The notes below the pieces were generated by a model that saw only the letters and a program-made list of their open reading frames with translations, did not search any database and was not told the origin of the DNA. This document shows, one piece after another, positions 19,054-27,214 of a stretch of 64,000 nucleotides of DNA; position 1 is the stretch's first letter; every line of letters begins with the position of its first letter. Origin of the DNA: an uncultured Gammaproteobacteria bacterium (GTDB lineage Bacteria; Pseudomonadota; Gammaproteobacteria; Pseudomonadales; Pseudohongiellaceae); contig CAINTJ010000044.1 in the NCBI GenBank assembly GCA_903853385.1, positions 28,406-92,405 on the forward strand, in the 5' to 3' direction. The translations under genes and the position numbers were made by a program.

Positions 19054-19599
19054 TCAGCGGGCCAGCAGCGCCCAGCGTTCATGGTCTTTCCAGCGGCCGC
19101 GTACCTTCAGGTAGCGCGGTGAAAAACCCTCCTTGCTGAACCCACAGGACTGGGCCAGTGCCAGCGAGGCCAGGTTGTCCGGCTGGATATTGGCTTCCAG
19201 CCGGTGCAGCTTCAGGGTTTTGAAGGCATGGCGCATGACCAGCTGCACGCCTTCCCGCATCAAGCCCTGGCGCTCATGTCCGGCGAACACGTAGTAGCCC
19301 AGATAGGCGCTTTGCAGCACACCGAAGATGATGCCGGTCAGGCTGACGACTCCCACGATGGCCTTGGTGTCATTGCGGCACACCAGATACGCCTGGCTGG
19401 CCGGCTGCTGCATGCGCAGCAGCCAGGTATGAAACTCGGAGGGGAAGCGGGGTGTGTGGGTCCAGCTGTGATGCAGGGTGCGACTGTGCAGGGCCGAGGC
19501 CAGGAACTCTGTTTCATCCGCTAGCGTAGGCGCGCGCAGGCTGACTTGCTGGCCGGCCGGCAGCAGGGCGGCGGCCAAAGCTGGTTTCTTGCCAGTCAT
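19054..19599 (-). CDS. GNAT acetyltransferase, RimJ/RimL type
   Basis: 181 residues. The N-terminal strand VSLRAPTLADETEFLA and the acetyl-CoA loop around GHERQGLMREGVQLV are followed by LHRLEANIQPDNLASLALAQSCGF and the late YLKVRGRWKDHERWAL. This is the pattern of the RimJ family, which acetylates protein or peptide N-termini. The exact substrate is not evident. It is 74 bp downstream of hslR on the same strand. Confidence 0.8.
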   Translation of the reverse strand: MTGKKPALAAALLPAGQQVSLRAPTLADETEFLASALHSRTLHHSWTHTPRFPSEFHTWLLRMQQPASQAYLVCRNDTKAIVGVVSLTGIIFGVLQSAYLGYYVFAGHERQGLMREGVQLVMRHAFKTLKLHRLEANIQPDNLASLALAQSCGFSKEGFSPRYLKVRGRWKDHERWALLAR

Positions 19600-19673
19600 C
19601 GGCAGCGGCCTCGACAGTCGGCATGCAGAGTGCGAACAGTGATGGATATGTGGTCAGGCAGGTGCATGGGCGC

Positions 19674-20102
19674 TCACTCTTCGTCCCGGAAAAATTCTTC
19701 CTTGAAACGATGAATCCTTCTGCGATCCTGTTTGCTGGGGCGGCCGCTGTGATCAGTCATCATTGCATTCTGGGCCTTGCGCAGGGCGCTCGCGGCTTCG
19801 CGGCTGGCGATGCTGGCAGGCGTTTCGGCATACAAGCGCGCCGCTTCCGGCGCACCCCGCCGGTGTTCATCGAGCGTGGTGACGATGACGGTTTTTTCAT
19901 CGAAGCCCTGGCGGATGCGCAGTTCATAGCCTACTTCCAGTTCGCGGCTGGCTTTGCAGCGTTCACCGTTGCAATGGATTTTGCCGCCTTCAATCGCCGC
20001 CTTGGCCAGTGAGCGGGTCTTGAAGAAGCGCGCTGCCCACAGCCATTTGTCGACGCGGACGCGCGCAGCACTGGTGGCAGCCGGGCTGGGTGGCGGGTTC
20101 AT
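19674..20102 (-). CDS. hslR: Ribosome-associated heat-shock protein Hsp15
   Basis: 142 residues. An S4 RNA-binding domain lies near the N-terminus (VRVDKWLWAARFFKTRSLAKAAIEGGKIHCNG), followed by a basic tail with KQDRRRIHRFKEEFFRDEE. Hsp15 binds free 50S subunits that carry a stalled nascent chain and helps recycle them. The start overlaps the stop of the HAD phosphatase gene (ATGA), the same pairing as yrfG-hslR in enterics. Confidence 0.93.
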   Translation of the reverse strand: MNPPPSPAATSAARVRVDKWLWAARFFKTRSLAKAAIEGGKIHCNGERCKASRELEVGYELRIRQGFDEKTVIVTTLDEHRRGAPEAARLYAETPASIASREAASALRKAQNAMMTDHSGRPSKQDRRRIHRFKEEFFRDEE

Positions 20103-20752
20103 GCGGGCATGATCTCCTCGAAGTGAACGATGCCGGCAAATTCCGAGCGCGGTCGTACTGGCAGCGTAGTATCCGGCTGCAGCACCTGCAGCAAATGCGG
20201 CAGGCCTTCGGCGGCGGCGCAGCGCAACACATTGAGGCTGTCATCAATGAACAGACTGCGCTGATAGTCGAGCCCGGCTGCCTGCTGCAGTTTGGCCCAG
20301 AAGCCGGTGTTTTCCTTGGCCAGTTGCAACGAGTGTGAGCTGTAGCGCGCATGCAGATAGGGGCCGAGTCCGGACGCCACCAGCTTGAGCTCCAGCGCCT
20401 TCGGATGCGCATTGGTCACCAGGATGCAGCGCTTATTGTGATCATGCAGGAACTGCAGAAACCCCAGTGCGCCCGGGCGAAAATGCACCCGGTCCTGTAC
20501 TTCCAGCTTCAAGGCTTCCACATCCATGCCCAGCGCGTCGCTCCAGTAATCGAGGCAATACCAGTTGAGCGTGCCGTGCAGCGAGTCGGAAAACGCCTGC
20601 AGCCACTTGAGGGCGGCCTCCACCGTCATTCCGGTTTTGGCGGCATAACGCAGCGGCAGATACTCCAGCCAGAAATAATTGTCGAAGCGCAGATCGAGCA
20701 GCGTGCCGTCCATGTCGAGCAGCACGGTATCGATCCGGGACCAGTTCACCAT
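20099..20752 (-). CDS. yrfG: HAD-family nucleotidase (YrfG-like)
   Basis: 217 residues. The first HAD motif, DMDGTLLDLRFDNYFW, is near the N-terminus, motif II is VTNAHPKALELK, and motif III includes FIDDSLNVLRCA. The long cap region and pairing with hslR fit YrfG (GMP/IMP 5'-nucleotidase). The substrate is inferred from the family. It is divergent from cysQ across 69 bp that hold a palindromic promoter. Confidence 0.85.
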   Translation of the reverse strand: MVNWSRIDTVLLDMDGTLLDLRFDNYFWLEYLPLRYAAKTGMTVEAALKWLQAFSDSLHGTLNWYCLDYWSDALGMDVEALKLEVQDRVHFRPGALGFLQFLHDHNKRCILVTNAHPKALELKLVASGLGPYLHARYSSHSLQLAKENTGFWAKLQQAAGLDYQRSLFIDDSLNVLRCAAAEGLPHLLQVLQPDTTLPVRPRSEFAGIVHFEEIMPA

Positions 20753-20770
20753 GTCGGGGCCTTTCCTCTC

Positions 20771-20790
20771 CTATAATGGTGGCATTATAG
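20771..20790. promoter_or_regulatory. Symmetric divergent promoter core between yrfG and cysQ
   Basis: CTATAATG (20771-20778) and CATTATAG (20783-20790) form a perfect 8-bp inverted repeat with a 4-base spacer. Each arm contains a consensus TATAAT -10 box, one on each strand. Leaders of about 25 bases to yrfG and 38 bases to cysQ would result. -35 elements are weak on both sides. Confidence 0.6.
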
Positions 20791-20821
20791 AGAGATTGTC
20801 TCCGCTTCCCGAGAACCTTGC

Positions 20822-21634
20822 ATGACTTCATCCGAAATGCTGCCGGCCGTAGTTGCCTTGTGCAGACAGGCGGGCGCTGCCATCCTCACGATTTACCACA
20901 GTGGCGACCTCGGCGTGAGCCGCAAGCAGGATGAATCACCGCTGACTGCGGCCGACATGGCGGCCCATCAGGTGCTGGTCAGCGGCTTGCAGGCACTGAC
21001 GCCGGACGTACCGGTATTATCCGAGGAATCCGCCGCGGTGCCGTGGAGTGAGCGGCAGCGGTGGTCGCGTTACTGGCTGGTGGATCCTCTCGATGGCACC
21101 AAGGAGTTCATCAAGCGCAACGGTGAATTCACCGTCAATGTCGCCTTGATTGAAGCGGGTGTGCCGGTGCTGGGTGTGGTCTATGTGCCGGTGCTGGACT
21201 GGTGTTATGCCGGCGTGCAGGGCGCGGGTGCCCACGTCGAAAAGGCAGGTCTTACCGCTTCTATCCATGTAGCACCACTGCCAGTGCACCAGCCGCGGTT
21301 GCGGGTAGTGGCCAGCCGCAGCCATGGCGGCGAGCAGCTGGAAGCGTGGCTGGCGCGGGTGGAGCGCGATTATCCGCAGCTGGAACTGCTCAGCATCGGC
21401 AGCTCGCTCAAAATTTGTCTGGTGGCCGAAGGCAAGGCTGACATCTATCCACGGCTGGCGCCTACTTGCGAGTGGGATACGGCGGCCGCGCAGGCGGTGC
21501 TGGAAGCGGCCGGTGGCCTGCTGGTGGACCCCAATGGCAAGCCCTATCGTTATAACTGCAAGCAAGAGCTCTTGAACCCGCACTTTTTTGCAGTAGGCGA
21601 CCAGGACACAGCGCTGGCACTGGTGTTTGCCTGA
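20822..21634 (+). CDS. cysQ: 3'(2'),5'-bisphosphate nucleotidase
   Basis: 270 residues of the inositol-monophosphatase fold. The lithium-sensitive metal motif DPLDGTKEF is at 88-96, and the second motif is WDTAAAQAVLEAAGG near the C-terminus. CysQ hydrolyses PAP from sulfate assimilation to AMP and prevents PAP build-up. It is divergent from yrfG, an arrangement seen in other gammaproteobacteria with nudE between them. nudE is absent here. Confidence 0.92.
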   Translation: MTSSEMLPAVVALCRQAGAAILTIYHSGDLGVSRKQDESPLTAADMAAHQVLVSGLQALTPDVPVLSEESAAVPWSERQRWSRYWLVDPLDGTKEFIKRNGEFTVNVALIEAGVPVLGVVYVPVLDWCYAGVQGAGAHVEKAGLTASIHVAPLPVHQPRLRVVASRSHGGEQLEAWLARVERDYPQLELLSIGSSLKICLVAEGKADIYPRLAPTCEWDTAAAQAVLEAAGGLLVDPNGKPYRYNCKQELLNPHFFAVGDQDTALALVFA

Positions 21635-21661
21635 TCCATTATGTAGTTGGAGTAATGCTTG

Positions 21662-23263
21662 ATGAAGTTCAGTAGTAAAGCGCACAGATGCGCAGCTTTG
21701 GATGTAGCGGCGCTAGTGTGTGTGTTTGTCGTGGTCATCATCCCCAACCGGCTCGAGTGGATCACGCCCGGCGCCTTCGTATTTCTGCCGCTGGAGCCGA
21801 TTGTGGCCGGTCTGTTGCTGGCAGTCAGTGGGTGGGCCGGCCGCGCACTGCGCGCTGTGCTGGCCGTGCTGCTCGCGATCGGTCTGGTGTTCAAGGTGGC
21901 CGATCTCATCGTCTACGAAGTATTCGCACGGCCGTTCAATCCGGTGTTCGATCTGTATTTGCTCGATGATGGCCTGCGGCTGGTCACCGGCGCCTTTGGC
22001 CGCGTCGATGCCATCGTGCTGGCGCTGCTGTTGCTGTTGGTGTTCGCCCTTATTTTCCTGTTGGCATTTGGGGTGCTGGGTCGTTTGCAGCAACGTCTGC
22101 AGCAGAGCCCACGCTATTCGCTGCCGGCACTGGGTGGCTTGCTGGGCCTGTGGCTGGCACTGTACTTGGCGGGGTTCCCCCGCGTGAATACCTATTTCTA
22201 TGACGAAATGGTCGAGCATGTGTCTGCCATCGTGGCCAGCGTGGAAGACATCAAAACCTTCGCGGCCACCGTCAATGATGACAAGTTTGCCACCACCAAC
22301 GGCGAGCAGCTGCTCACCAAGCTGCGTGGCAAGGATGTGCTGGTGATCTTCGTCGAGTCCTATGGCCGCACAGTGTTTGATGATGCCGAGTTTGCCAAGG
22401 ACATCAAACCCAGCTTTGAACAAGCCGGTTTTCAGCTGTCGCTCAATGGCTTGCAGGTGCGCACCGCCTACCTCACGTCGCCCACCGTGGGCGGCATCAG
22501 TTGGTTGGCGCATGGCACCTTGTTGTCGGGGTTGTGGATCAACAGCCAGCTGCGCTATGACTCGCTGGTGCTCAGTGAACGCGCCACTTTGAATCGCCTG
22601 TTCAAGCGTGCCGGCTGGCGCACACTCGGCGTGATGCCGGCCATCAGCATGGCGTGGCCGGAAGGCCAGTATTTCGGTTTCGACCAGATCTACAACGCCG
22701 GCAATCTCGGCTACAAGGGGCTGCCGTTCAACTGGATCACCATGCCCGATCAATTTGTGATGGCGGCGCTGCAAGGGCTCGAACGTAACCAGAGTCCGCG
22801 CCCGCCGCTGATGGCAGAAATTGCGCTGATCTCGTCGCATGCGCCTTGGACGCCAGTCCCCGAGTTGATCCGCTGGAGTGAAGTGGGTGATGGCACTGTC
22901 TTCAATGGCCAGGCCGTGGCCGGCCCCGATCCGGATGCCGTGTGGGAAGACACCAATCGCATCCGCACGCAGTACCGGCTGTCCATTGATTACGTCATTA
23001 ACACCTTGGCGTCCTATGCGATTCAGTTCGGCGATGACAACCTTGTGATGCTGGTGGTGGGTGATCACCAGCCGGCGCCGCTGGTCACCAACGACAGCCC
23101 CTCCAATGATGTGCCGGTGCATATCATTGCGCGCGACCCGGCCGTGTTTGCGGCGATTGCCGACTGGCACTGGAGCGAAGGTCTGGTGCCGGCCAGTGAT
23201 GCGCCGGTGTGGCGCATGGACAGCCTGCGTGACCGGTTCGTAGAGGCGTTTTCAAAACCGTGA
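21662..23263 (+). CDS. Membrane-anchored sulfatase-fold protein (LTA-synthase/OpgB-like)
   Basis: 533 residues. Five N-terminal membrane segments lie within residues 10-172. A periplasmic alkaline-phosphatase/sulfatase-type domain follows, beginning DVLVIFVESYGR. The probable nucleophile is T275 in SPTVGGISWLAH (T272 is the alternative), and the metal-binding end is VVGDHQPAP. Relatives transfer phosphoglycerol or phosphoethanolamine to lipids, glucans or lipid A. Because opgG-opgH are in this window, a role in decorating glucans is possible but unproven. An ATG at 21662 with GGAG nine bases ahead is preferred over the TTG one codon upstream. Confidence 0.75.
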   Translation: MKFSSKAHRCAALDVAALVCVFVVVIIPNRLEWITPGAFVFLPLEPIVAGLLLAVSGWAGRALRAVLAVLLAIGLVFKVADLIVYEVFARPFNPVFDLYLLDDGLRLVTGAFGRVDAIVLALLLLLVFALIFLLAFGVLGRLQQRLQQSPRYSLPALGGLLGLWLALYLAGFPRVNTYFYDEMVEHVSAIVASVEDIKTFAATVNDDKFATTNGEQLLTKLRGKDVLVIFVESYGRTVFDDAEFAKDIKPSFEQAGFQLSLNGLQVRTAYLTSPTVGGISWLAHGTLLSGLWINSQLRYDSLVLSERATLNRLFKRAGWRTLGVMPAISMAWPEGQYFGFDQIYNAGNLGYKGLPFNWITMPDQFVMAALQGLERNQSPRPPLMAEIALISSHAPWTPVPELIRWSEVGDGTVFNGQAVAGPDPDAVWEDTNRIRTQYRLSIDYVINTLASYAIQFGDDNLVMLVVGDHQPAPLVTNDSPSNDVPVHIIARDPAVFAAIADWHWSEGLVPASDAPVWRMDSLRDRFVEAFSKP

Positions 23264-23349
23264 AGGTTGCATCTATTTAGGCCGCCGGGCATAGTGCGCG
23301 AGGCCGGCCCTGGTGCCAGCCTCTCATTCAATCCCCGGGGAATTACCCT

Positions 23350-23823
23350 ATGAACAAGAAGTTTTTCCTGATTTCATTTCTGCTGAGCGTCCTTATGTCT
23401 ACCACTGTGCAAGCCCAAAACTACGGCCCCAACATCTCCCTGGAACAAGCCAAAGTGGTGCTGGCAGCGGCGGAAGCCGAAGCCAGAAAACAAGGCTGGC
23501 CGATGGCCATTGCCGTGGTGGATACCGCCGGCAACCTGGTGGCATTTTCCAAACTCGACAACACCCAGATTGCCAGCGTGAAAATCTCGCAAGGCAAAGC
23601 CAACTCGGCGATCGGTTTCAAACGCCCCACCAAAGCGCTGCAGGATGCGCTGGAAAAAGGCGGTGTGAATCTGCGGGTGTTGAGTCTGGACGGTGCCGTA
23701 CCGGCTGAAGGCGGCATTCCGCTGGTACACAATGGCCTGTTCGTTGGCGCCATCGGCGTGTCAGGCATGGCCTCCGATCAGGATGGCGTCGTCGCTACCG
23801 CCGGCGCTGCTGCCCTTAAATAA
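23350..23823 (+). CDS. Secreted GlcG/HbpS-family protein
   Basis: 157 residues with a clear signal peptide (MNKKFFLISFLLSVLMSTTVQAQ). The mature part, ISLEQAKVVLAAAEAEARKQGWPMAIAVVDTAGNLVAFSKLD, and the glycine-rich GAIGVSGMASDQDG are hallmarks of the GlcG/HbpS (DUF336) family. Members form octamers, and some bind haem or cofactors. Export to the periplasm resembles the haem-binding HbpS branch. It stands alone and is followed by a hairpin. Confidence 0.85.
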   Translation: MNKKFFLISFLLSVLMSTTVQAQNYGPNISLEQAKVVLAAAEAEARKQGWPMAIAVVDTAGNLVAFSKLDNTQIASVKISQGKANSAIGFKRPTKALQDALEKGGVNLRVLSLDGAVPAEGGIPLVHNGLFVGAIGVSGMASDQDGVVATAGAAALK

Positions 23824-23830
23824 GTGCATT

Positions 23831-23854
23831 GCTGCCGGCCGTGTGGCCGGCAGC
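23831..23854 (+). terminator. Hairpin after the GlcG-like gene
   Basis: A perfect 10-bp stem, GCTGCCGGCC with GGCCGGCAGC, closes a GTGT loop seven bases after the stop codon. It is very stable but is followed by TGCAAC rather than a T-run, so it is an imperfect intrinsic terminator. It also lies between convergent genes. Confidence 0.5.
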
Positions 23855-23898
23855 TGCAACAGCTTTCATCATGATGTTCTGAGCTGCGGCTGACCGGT

Positions 23899-24723
23899 TC
23901 AAGGCAGTGCCAGCACATCGACATGGCCAACGCTGCAGCTGCCGCTCGTTGCATGGGCCAGCCGGAATTCGCGCCAGTTCGCCAATCGCTTGGCATCCAG
24001 ACCTGGACTGACGGCAACCGCCGCGGCGATGCCGGTGATGAGAGCCTCGACCATGGCGGCATCGGTTGCGCCCAGCAGCCAGGGGCTGCTTGCTGTTTGT
24101 ACCTTGAAGCCGGCGTGTGTCAACGCGCTGACCAGATGGCCGCCGGCTTCCGGCCCCAGTGCCAGGCCTGTACCCTTGTCGCGGCGCTGGTCGTCATTGA
24201 AGGCAGCCAGCACTGCAGCATCATCAGCATGGGGAGGATCCCACACTGTTGTGCCATCGTAATTAAGCGCGGCATAGAGCCCGCTGGCCCAACTGCCGCG
24301 CACAGAGGCTAGTCGTAGCACCAGCGCCTCAATGAATGCCGCTGACATCAAATCGAACAGCGCGGAGGCGGTCACCAGCCGGGCCCCGCCCAGTGGTAAT
24401 TCACCAATTACCGTCAAATCACTTTGGTAGTCTTCGATCCGGTAATGTTTGCCATGACGACGCAAGGCTTCATCGAGCAGCGCGCCATCGTGGTCGACCA
24501 GGCGCCATACCAGCCGCTGGGAACCGGGTGCGGCCAATGCGCGCAAAGTGGAGCCGGTGCCGGCGCCGAGATCGACCACGATGGCTTCCCCCGCTTGTGG
24601 TTGCGTATGGGCATCACCCGCCAGGCCAAGCCAGGCCAGCGCTTGTTCGCGTAAATGGGGCGCGCGGGCGCGCTGGTCAGCGGCTTCGCGCAGATTCAGC
24701 CATTCAACAGAAAATCCACTCAT
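23899..24723 (-). CDS. Class I SAM-dependent methyltransferase of the RibA/PTPS-like cluster
   Basis: 274 residues. The SAM-binding glycine loop VVDLGAGTG is at 49-57, and the next acidic residue lies in LVDHDGALLDEAL. The C-terminal half is specific to this group (ALNYDGTTVWDPPHADDA) and I do not recognise its substrate. The start codon overlaps the stop of the upstream glycosyltransferase by one base (TGATG), so the two are coupled. The pair is divergent from ribA. I infer that it methylates a small molecule made by this cluster. Confidence 0.8.
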   Translation of the reverse strand: MSGFSVEWLNLREAADQRARAPHLREQALAWLGLAGDAHTQPQAGEAIVVDLGAGTGSTLRALAAPGSQRLVWRLVDHDGALLDEALRRHGKHYRIEDYQSDLTVIGELPLGGARLVTASALFDLMSAAFIEALVLRLASVRGSWASGLYAALNYDGTTVWDPPHADDAAVLAAFNDDQRRDKGTGLALGPEAGGHLVSALTHAGFKVQTASSPWLLGATDAAMVEALITGIAAAVAVSPGLDAKRLANWREFRLAHATSGSCSVGHVDVLALP

Positions 24724-25772
24724 CAGACAGTTACTCGGGTTAGTGCTTCACGCACGGTCAAGGCGGTTTGTTGCCAGGTAGGCAAGTTAAGTGCGGCGGC
24801 CTGGGCGCCTGCCTGCAAGCGTCGGCGCAGTCCGGCATCCGTCAGTACAGCTTGCAGGGCGCTGCGCAGTGTATCGACATCGCCGGGCGCTACCAGCAAA
24901 CCGGCTGAAACAGGCACCACATCGGGCACAGCACCGGCGCGGGCGGCAATGATCGGCAAGCCGTACGACAGCGCTTCGGCGAACGCCATGCCATAGCCTT
25001 CAAACAAGGACGGCAGTACGAACAGGTCGGCAGCCATATAGTCAGCATGCAAATCGGTGCTGGCGCCGGCAAACGTGATGCGCTGCTGCAGGCCCAGCGC
25101 CTGCACTTGTTGTCTGAGTTGCGCAGACCACCGGGGATCAAAATCACCGCCACCGACCAAACTGGCCTGCCACGGCAGGTGCTGCAGCTGTGCGAGTGCA
25201 GCAATCAGGAGATGGTGGGCCTTGCGCGGCGTGAGCGAGGCCACTGTCAGCAAGCGGGGCGGGTCGCCGTTGCAAGCGGCATGGCCACGGCGATCGGTGC
25301 CCGGCAAGGCGACGGTAATGCGGGATGCCGGCACTGCAAATTGCTTGGTCAGCAGTTGGGCGGTGCAAGTGCTGGTAACGATTACCGCTGTCGCTGCCGC
25401 CAGTGCCCGCTGTTCACTTTGCTGCAGCAAGGCCTGGGTGGGCGCATTGAGTCCGGTTTCCAGTGCCAGTGGATGATGACACAGGGCGCAAAAGTGCAGG
25501 CGCGGGCTGTGTTGGGCCACCACGCCATCCATCACCCCGTAAGCCAGCCCATCCACCAGCACGGTGCTGTGGTCCGGCAAACTGTGCAGCCAGCGGTCGG
25601 TATCGGTTAAATCCGCACTGTCAGGGTGTGGAAAGCCGGCAGCAAGGCGGTGATAGTGGATCGGAAGGCCCAGGCGCTGCAGCTCGAGCAACAGCCGTCT
25701 GTCATAGCCATAGCCGCCGGTCAGACTGGCCAGATCACCCGGAATTGCAAAGTAAACATTGTGCATGCTCAT
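24723..25772 (-). CDS. GT4-family glycosyltransferase of the RibA/PTPS-like cluster
   Basis: 349 residues, two Rossmann-like domains (GT-B). The C-terminal donor-binding half has the GT4 signature PSLFEGYGMAFAEALSYGLPIIA with its spaced glutamates. The N-terminal half, HNVYFAIPGDLASLTGGYGYDRRLL, would bind the acceptor. It should transfer a sugar from a nucleotide donor to an unknown acceptor. The frame runs to 25871, but the segment before MSMHNVYF is not family-like and would run into the ribA promoter, so ATG 25772 is used (ATG 25766 is the alternative). It is coupled to the methyltransferase gene. Confidence 0.82.
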   Translation of the reverse strand: MSMHNVYFAIPGDLASLTGGYGYDRRLLLELQRLGLPIHYHRLAAGFPHPDSADLTDTDRWLHSLPDHSTVLVDGLAYGVMDGVVAQHSPRLHFCALCHHPLALETGLNAPTQALLQQSEQRALAAATAVIVTSTCTAQLLTKQFAVPASRITVALPGTDRRGHAACNGDPPRLLTVASLTPRKAHHLLIAALAQLQHLPWQASLVGGGDFDPRWSAQLRQQVQALGLQQRITFAGASTDLHADYMAADLFVLPSLFEGYGMAFAEALSYGLPIIAARAGAVPDVVPVSAGLLVAPGDVDTLRSALQAVLTDAGLRRRLQAGAQAAALNLPTWQQTALTVREALTRVTV

Positions 25773-25863
25773 GGCGTGCGCTCGGGGCAGGCCTGATGCG
25801 GCTTGCCTCGCCCGGAGCCGGGACGTAACATGCCGGTGCAATTCCTGTCTGTATTTTTCCTCA
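25773..25863. promoter_or_regulatory. Divergent promoter region between the glycosyltransferase and ribA
   Basis: 91 bp that must carry the start signals of both arms of the cluster. I found no strong -35/-10 pair and no riboswitch-like structure; in particular, nothing resembles an FMN element. Confidence 0.4.
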
Positions 25864-26514
25864 ATGTCCAAACCCTCTGTTACTCGTATGGCCTGTGCCA
25901 GAATCCCGACCGAATTCGGGGATTTCCAGCTGTGCTATTACAACAATTCGCTTGATACCAAAGAGCATCTGGCTCTGATCATGGGCGATATTACCGCGGC
26001 TGACTCTGTGCTGGTGCGGGTTCATTCCGAATGCTTCACCGGAGATGTGCTGGGTTCACGCCGTTGTGATTGCGGCGAGCAATTGAAACGTTCGTTGTCG
26101 CTGGTGGCAAGCGAAGGCTTGGGGCTTGTGCTGTACATGCGTCAGGAAGGCCGCGGCATAGGACTGCTGGAAAAACTGCGCGCCTACAATTTGCAGGATC
26201 AGGGCTATGACACGGTGGAAGCCAACCTGATGCTGGGGCACGGTGCCGACGAGCGTGACTACACACTGGCCGCCTGCATGCTGGAAGAGCTGGGTGTGAA
26301 AGGAGTGCGTCTTATCACCAACAATCCCACCAAAATATCCGCACTCAAAGCCAAGGGCATCAATGTGACGGAGCGGGTGCCGCTGGAAATCCCGGCCAAT
26401 ACCGATAACGCCGGCTATCTGCTCACCAAGCTGCAGCGCATGGATCATCATTTGCACATCCAGCCGGTTGCAGCAGCCAACGGTGAGCCACATGAACCTC
26501 AATCAACGAATTGA
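25864..26514 (+). CDS. ribA: GTP cyclohydrolase II
   Basis: 216 residues. The zinc cysteines C57, C68 and C70 lie in RVHSECFTGDVLGSRRCDCG, and the catalytic and GTP region is YMRQEGRGIGLLEKLRAYNLQDQGYDTVEAN. All are intact, so it should convert GTP to 2,5-diamino-6-ribosylamino-4-pyrimidinone 5'-phosphate, formate and pyrophosphate. The open frame begins upstream, but the family starts at about MSKPSVTRMA; ATG 25888 is also possible. It overlaps the next gene, a RibD-C-type reductase, by 23 bp. No ribB, ribH or ribE is nearby, so this copy may serve the cluster rather than riboflavin. Confidence 0.92.
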   Translation: MSKPSVTRMACARIPTEFGDFQLCYYNNSLDTKEHLALIMGDITAADSVLVRVHSECFTGDVLGSRRCDCGEQLKRSLSLVASEGLGLVLYMRQEGRGIGLLEKLRAYNLQDQGYDTVEANLMLGHGADERDYTLAACMLEELGVKGVRLITNNPTKISALKAKGINVTERVPLEIPANTDNAGYLLTKLQRMDHHLHIQPVAAANGEPHEPQSTN

Positions 26515-27214
26515 AGACTGGCTGCAGCAGACCCGCACCCGCTTTGCCGACAGCCCGGCTGCCAGTCAGCGTCCCTTTGTCACTCTGTGTTATGCCCAGA
26601 GTCTTGATGGCAGTCTGACCAATCGCGCCGGCGAAAAACTGCAGCTGAGCAGCGTCGCCTCCACCCGCATCACTCATCAGTTGCGCAGCCTGCATGACGG
26701 CATCATGGTGGGTATAGGCACGGTGCTGTCAGACGATCCGCAACTGACGGTGCGTGAATGGAGCGGCCCGAGCCCACAACCAATAGTACTCGACAGCCAG
26801 CTGCGCATGCCGGCCGCAGCTCGCTTGTGTATGTCCTCCGGCAAACGCTGCTGGGTGTTGACCAGTCAGCAATCCGATGCAGTTGTGCGTGACTATGAAT
26901 TATTAACGGTGGCTGGCACCCAGGCTGGCCAGGTCGATTTGGCGGCCGCGCTGCGCTTGCTGCATCAGCGCGGAATTCGCTCACTGATGGTGGAGGGCGG
27001 TGCCTCGGTGATTACTGCACTGCTGCAAAACCGCCTGGTGGATGCGCTGGTGATGACCGTGGCGCCGCTGATGATCGGCGGTTACAAGGCCGTGGGCGAA
27101 CTGGGCCTTTCATCGCAGCAGCCGTTTCCCTCGCTGGCACCTATCCACAGCGAGAAACTCGGCGATGACCTGATTGTCTGGGGTGCGCTCAACTTTGCGG
27201 CAGGTGAGGCATGA
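26492..27214 (+). CDS. Stand-alone RibD C-terminal-type reductase
   Basis: 240 residues matching the dihydrofolate-reductase-like reductase domain of RibD: PFVTLCYAQSLDGSL (28-42), LRSLHDGIMVGIGTVLSDDPQL (about 64-85), then MVEGGASVITALL. The N-terminal zinc deaminase domain of bifunctional RibD is absent. It should use NADPH to reduce a ribosylamino-pyrimidine or pterin-like substrate. Its direct overlap with ribA suggests that the RibA product, or something derived from it, is the substrate. Fungal and archaeal riboflavin synthesis reduces before deaminating, so this arrangement has precedent. ATG 26492 is chosen over a TTG eight codons earlier. Confidence 0.85.
   Translation: MNLNQRIEDWLQQTRTRFADSPAASQRPFVTLCYAQSLDGSLTNRAGEKLQLSSVASTRITHQLRSLHDGIMVGIGTVLSDDPQLTVREWSGPSPQPIVLDSQLRMPAAARLCMSSGKRCWVLTSQQSDAVVRDYELLTVAGTQAGQVDLAAALRLLHQRGIRSLMVEGGASVITALLQNRLVDALVMTVAPLMIGGYKAVGELGLSSQQPFPSLAPIHSEKLGDDLIVWGALNFAAGEA

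Noticed and set aside
21713..23170. 485-codon minus-strand open frame
   Set aside because: Antisense to the membrane sulfatase-fold gene; Gln/His-rich with no domain.
25773..25863. FMN riboswitch before ribA
   Set aside because: Only 91 bp are available, and none of the conserved FMN-element segments are visible.
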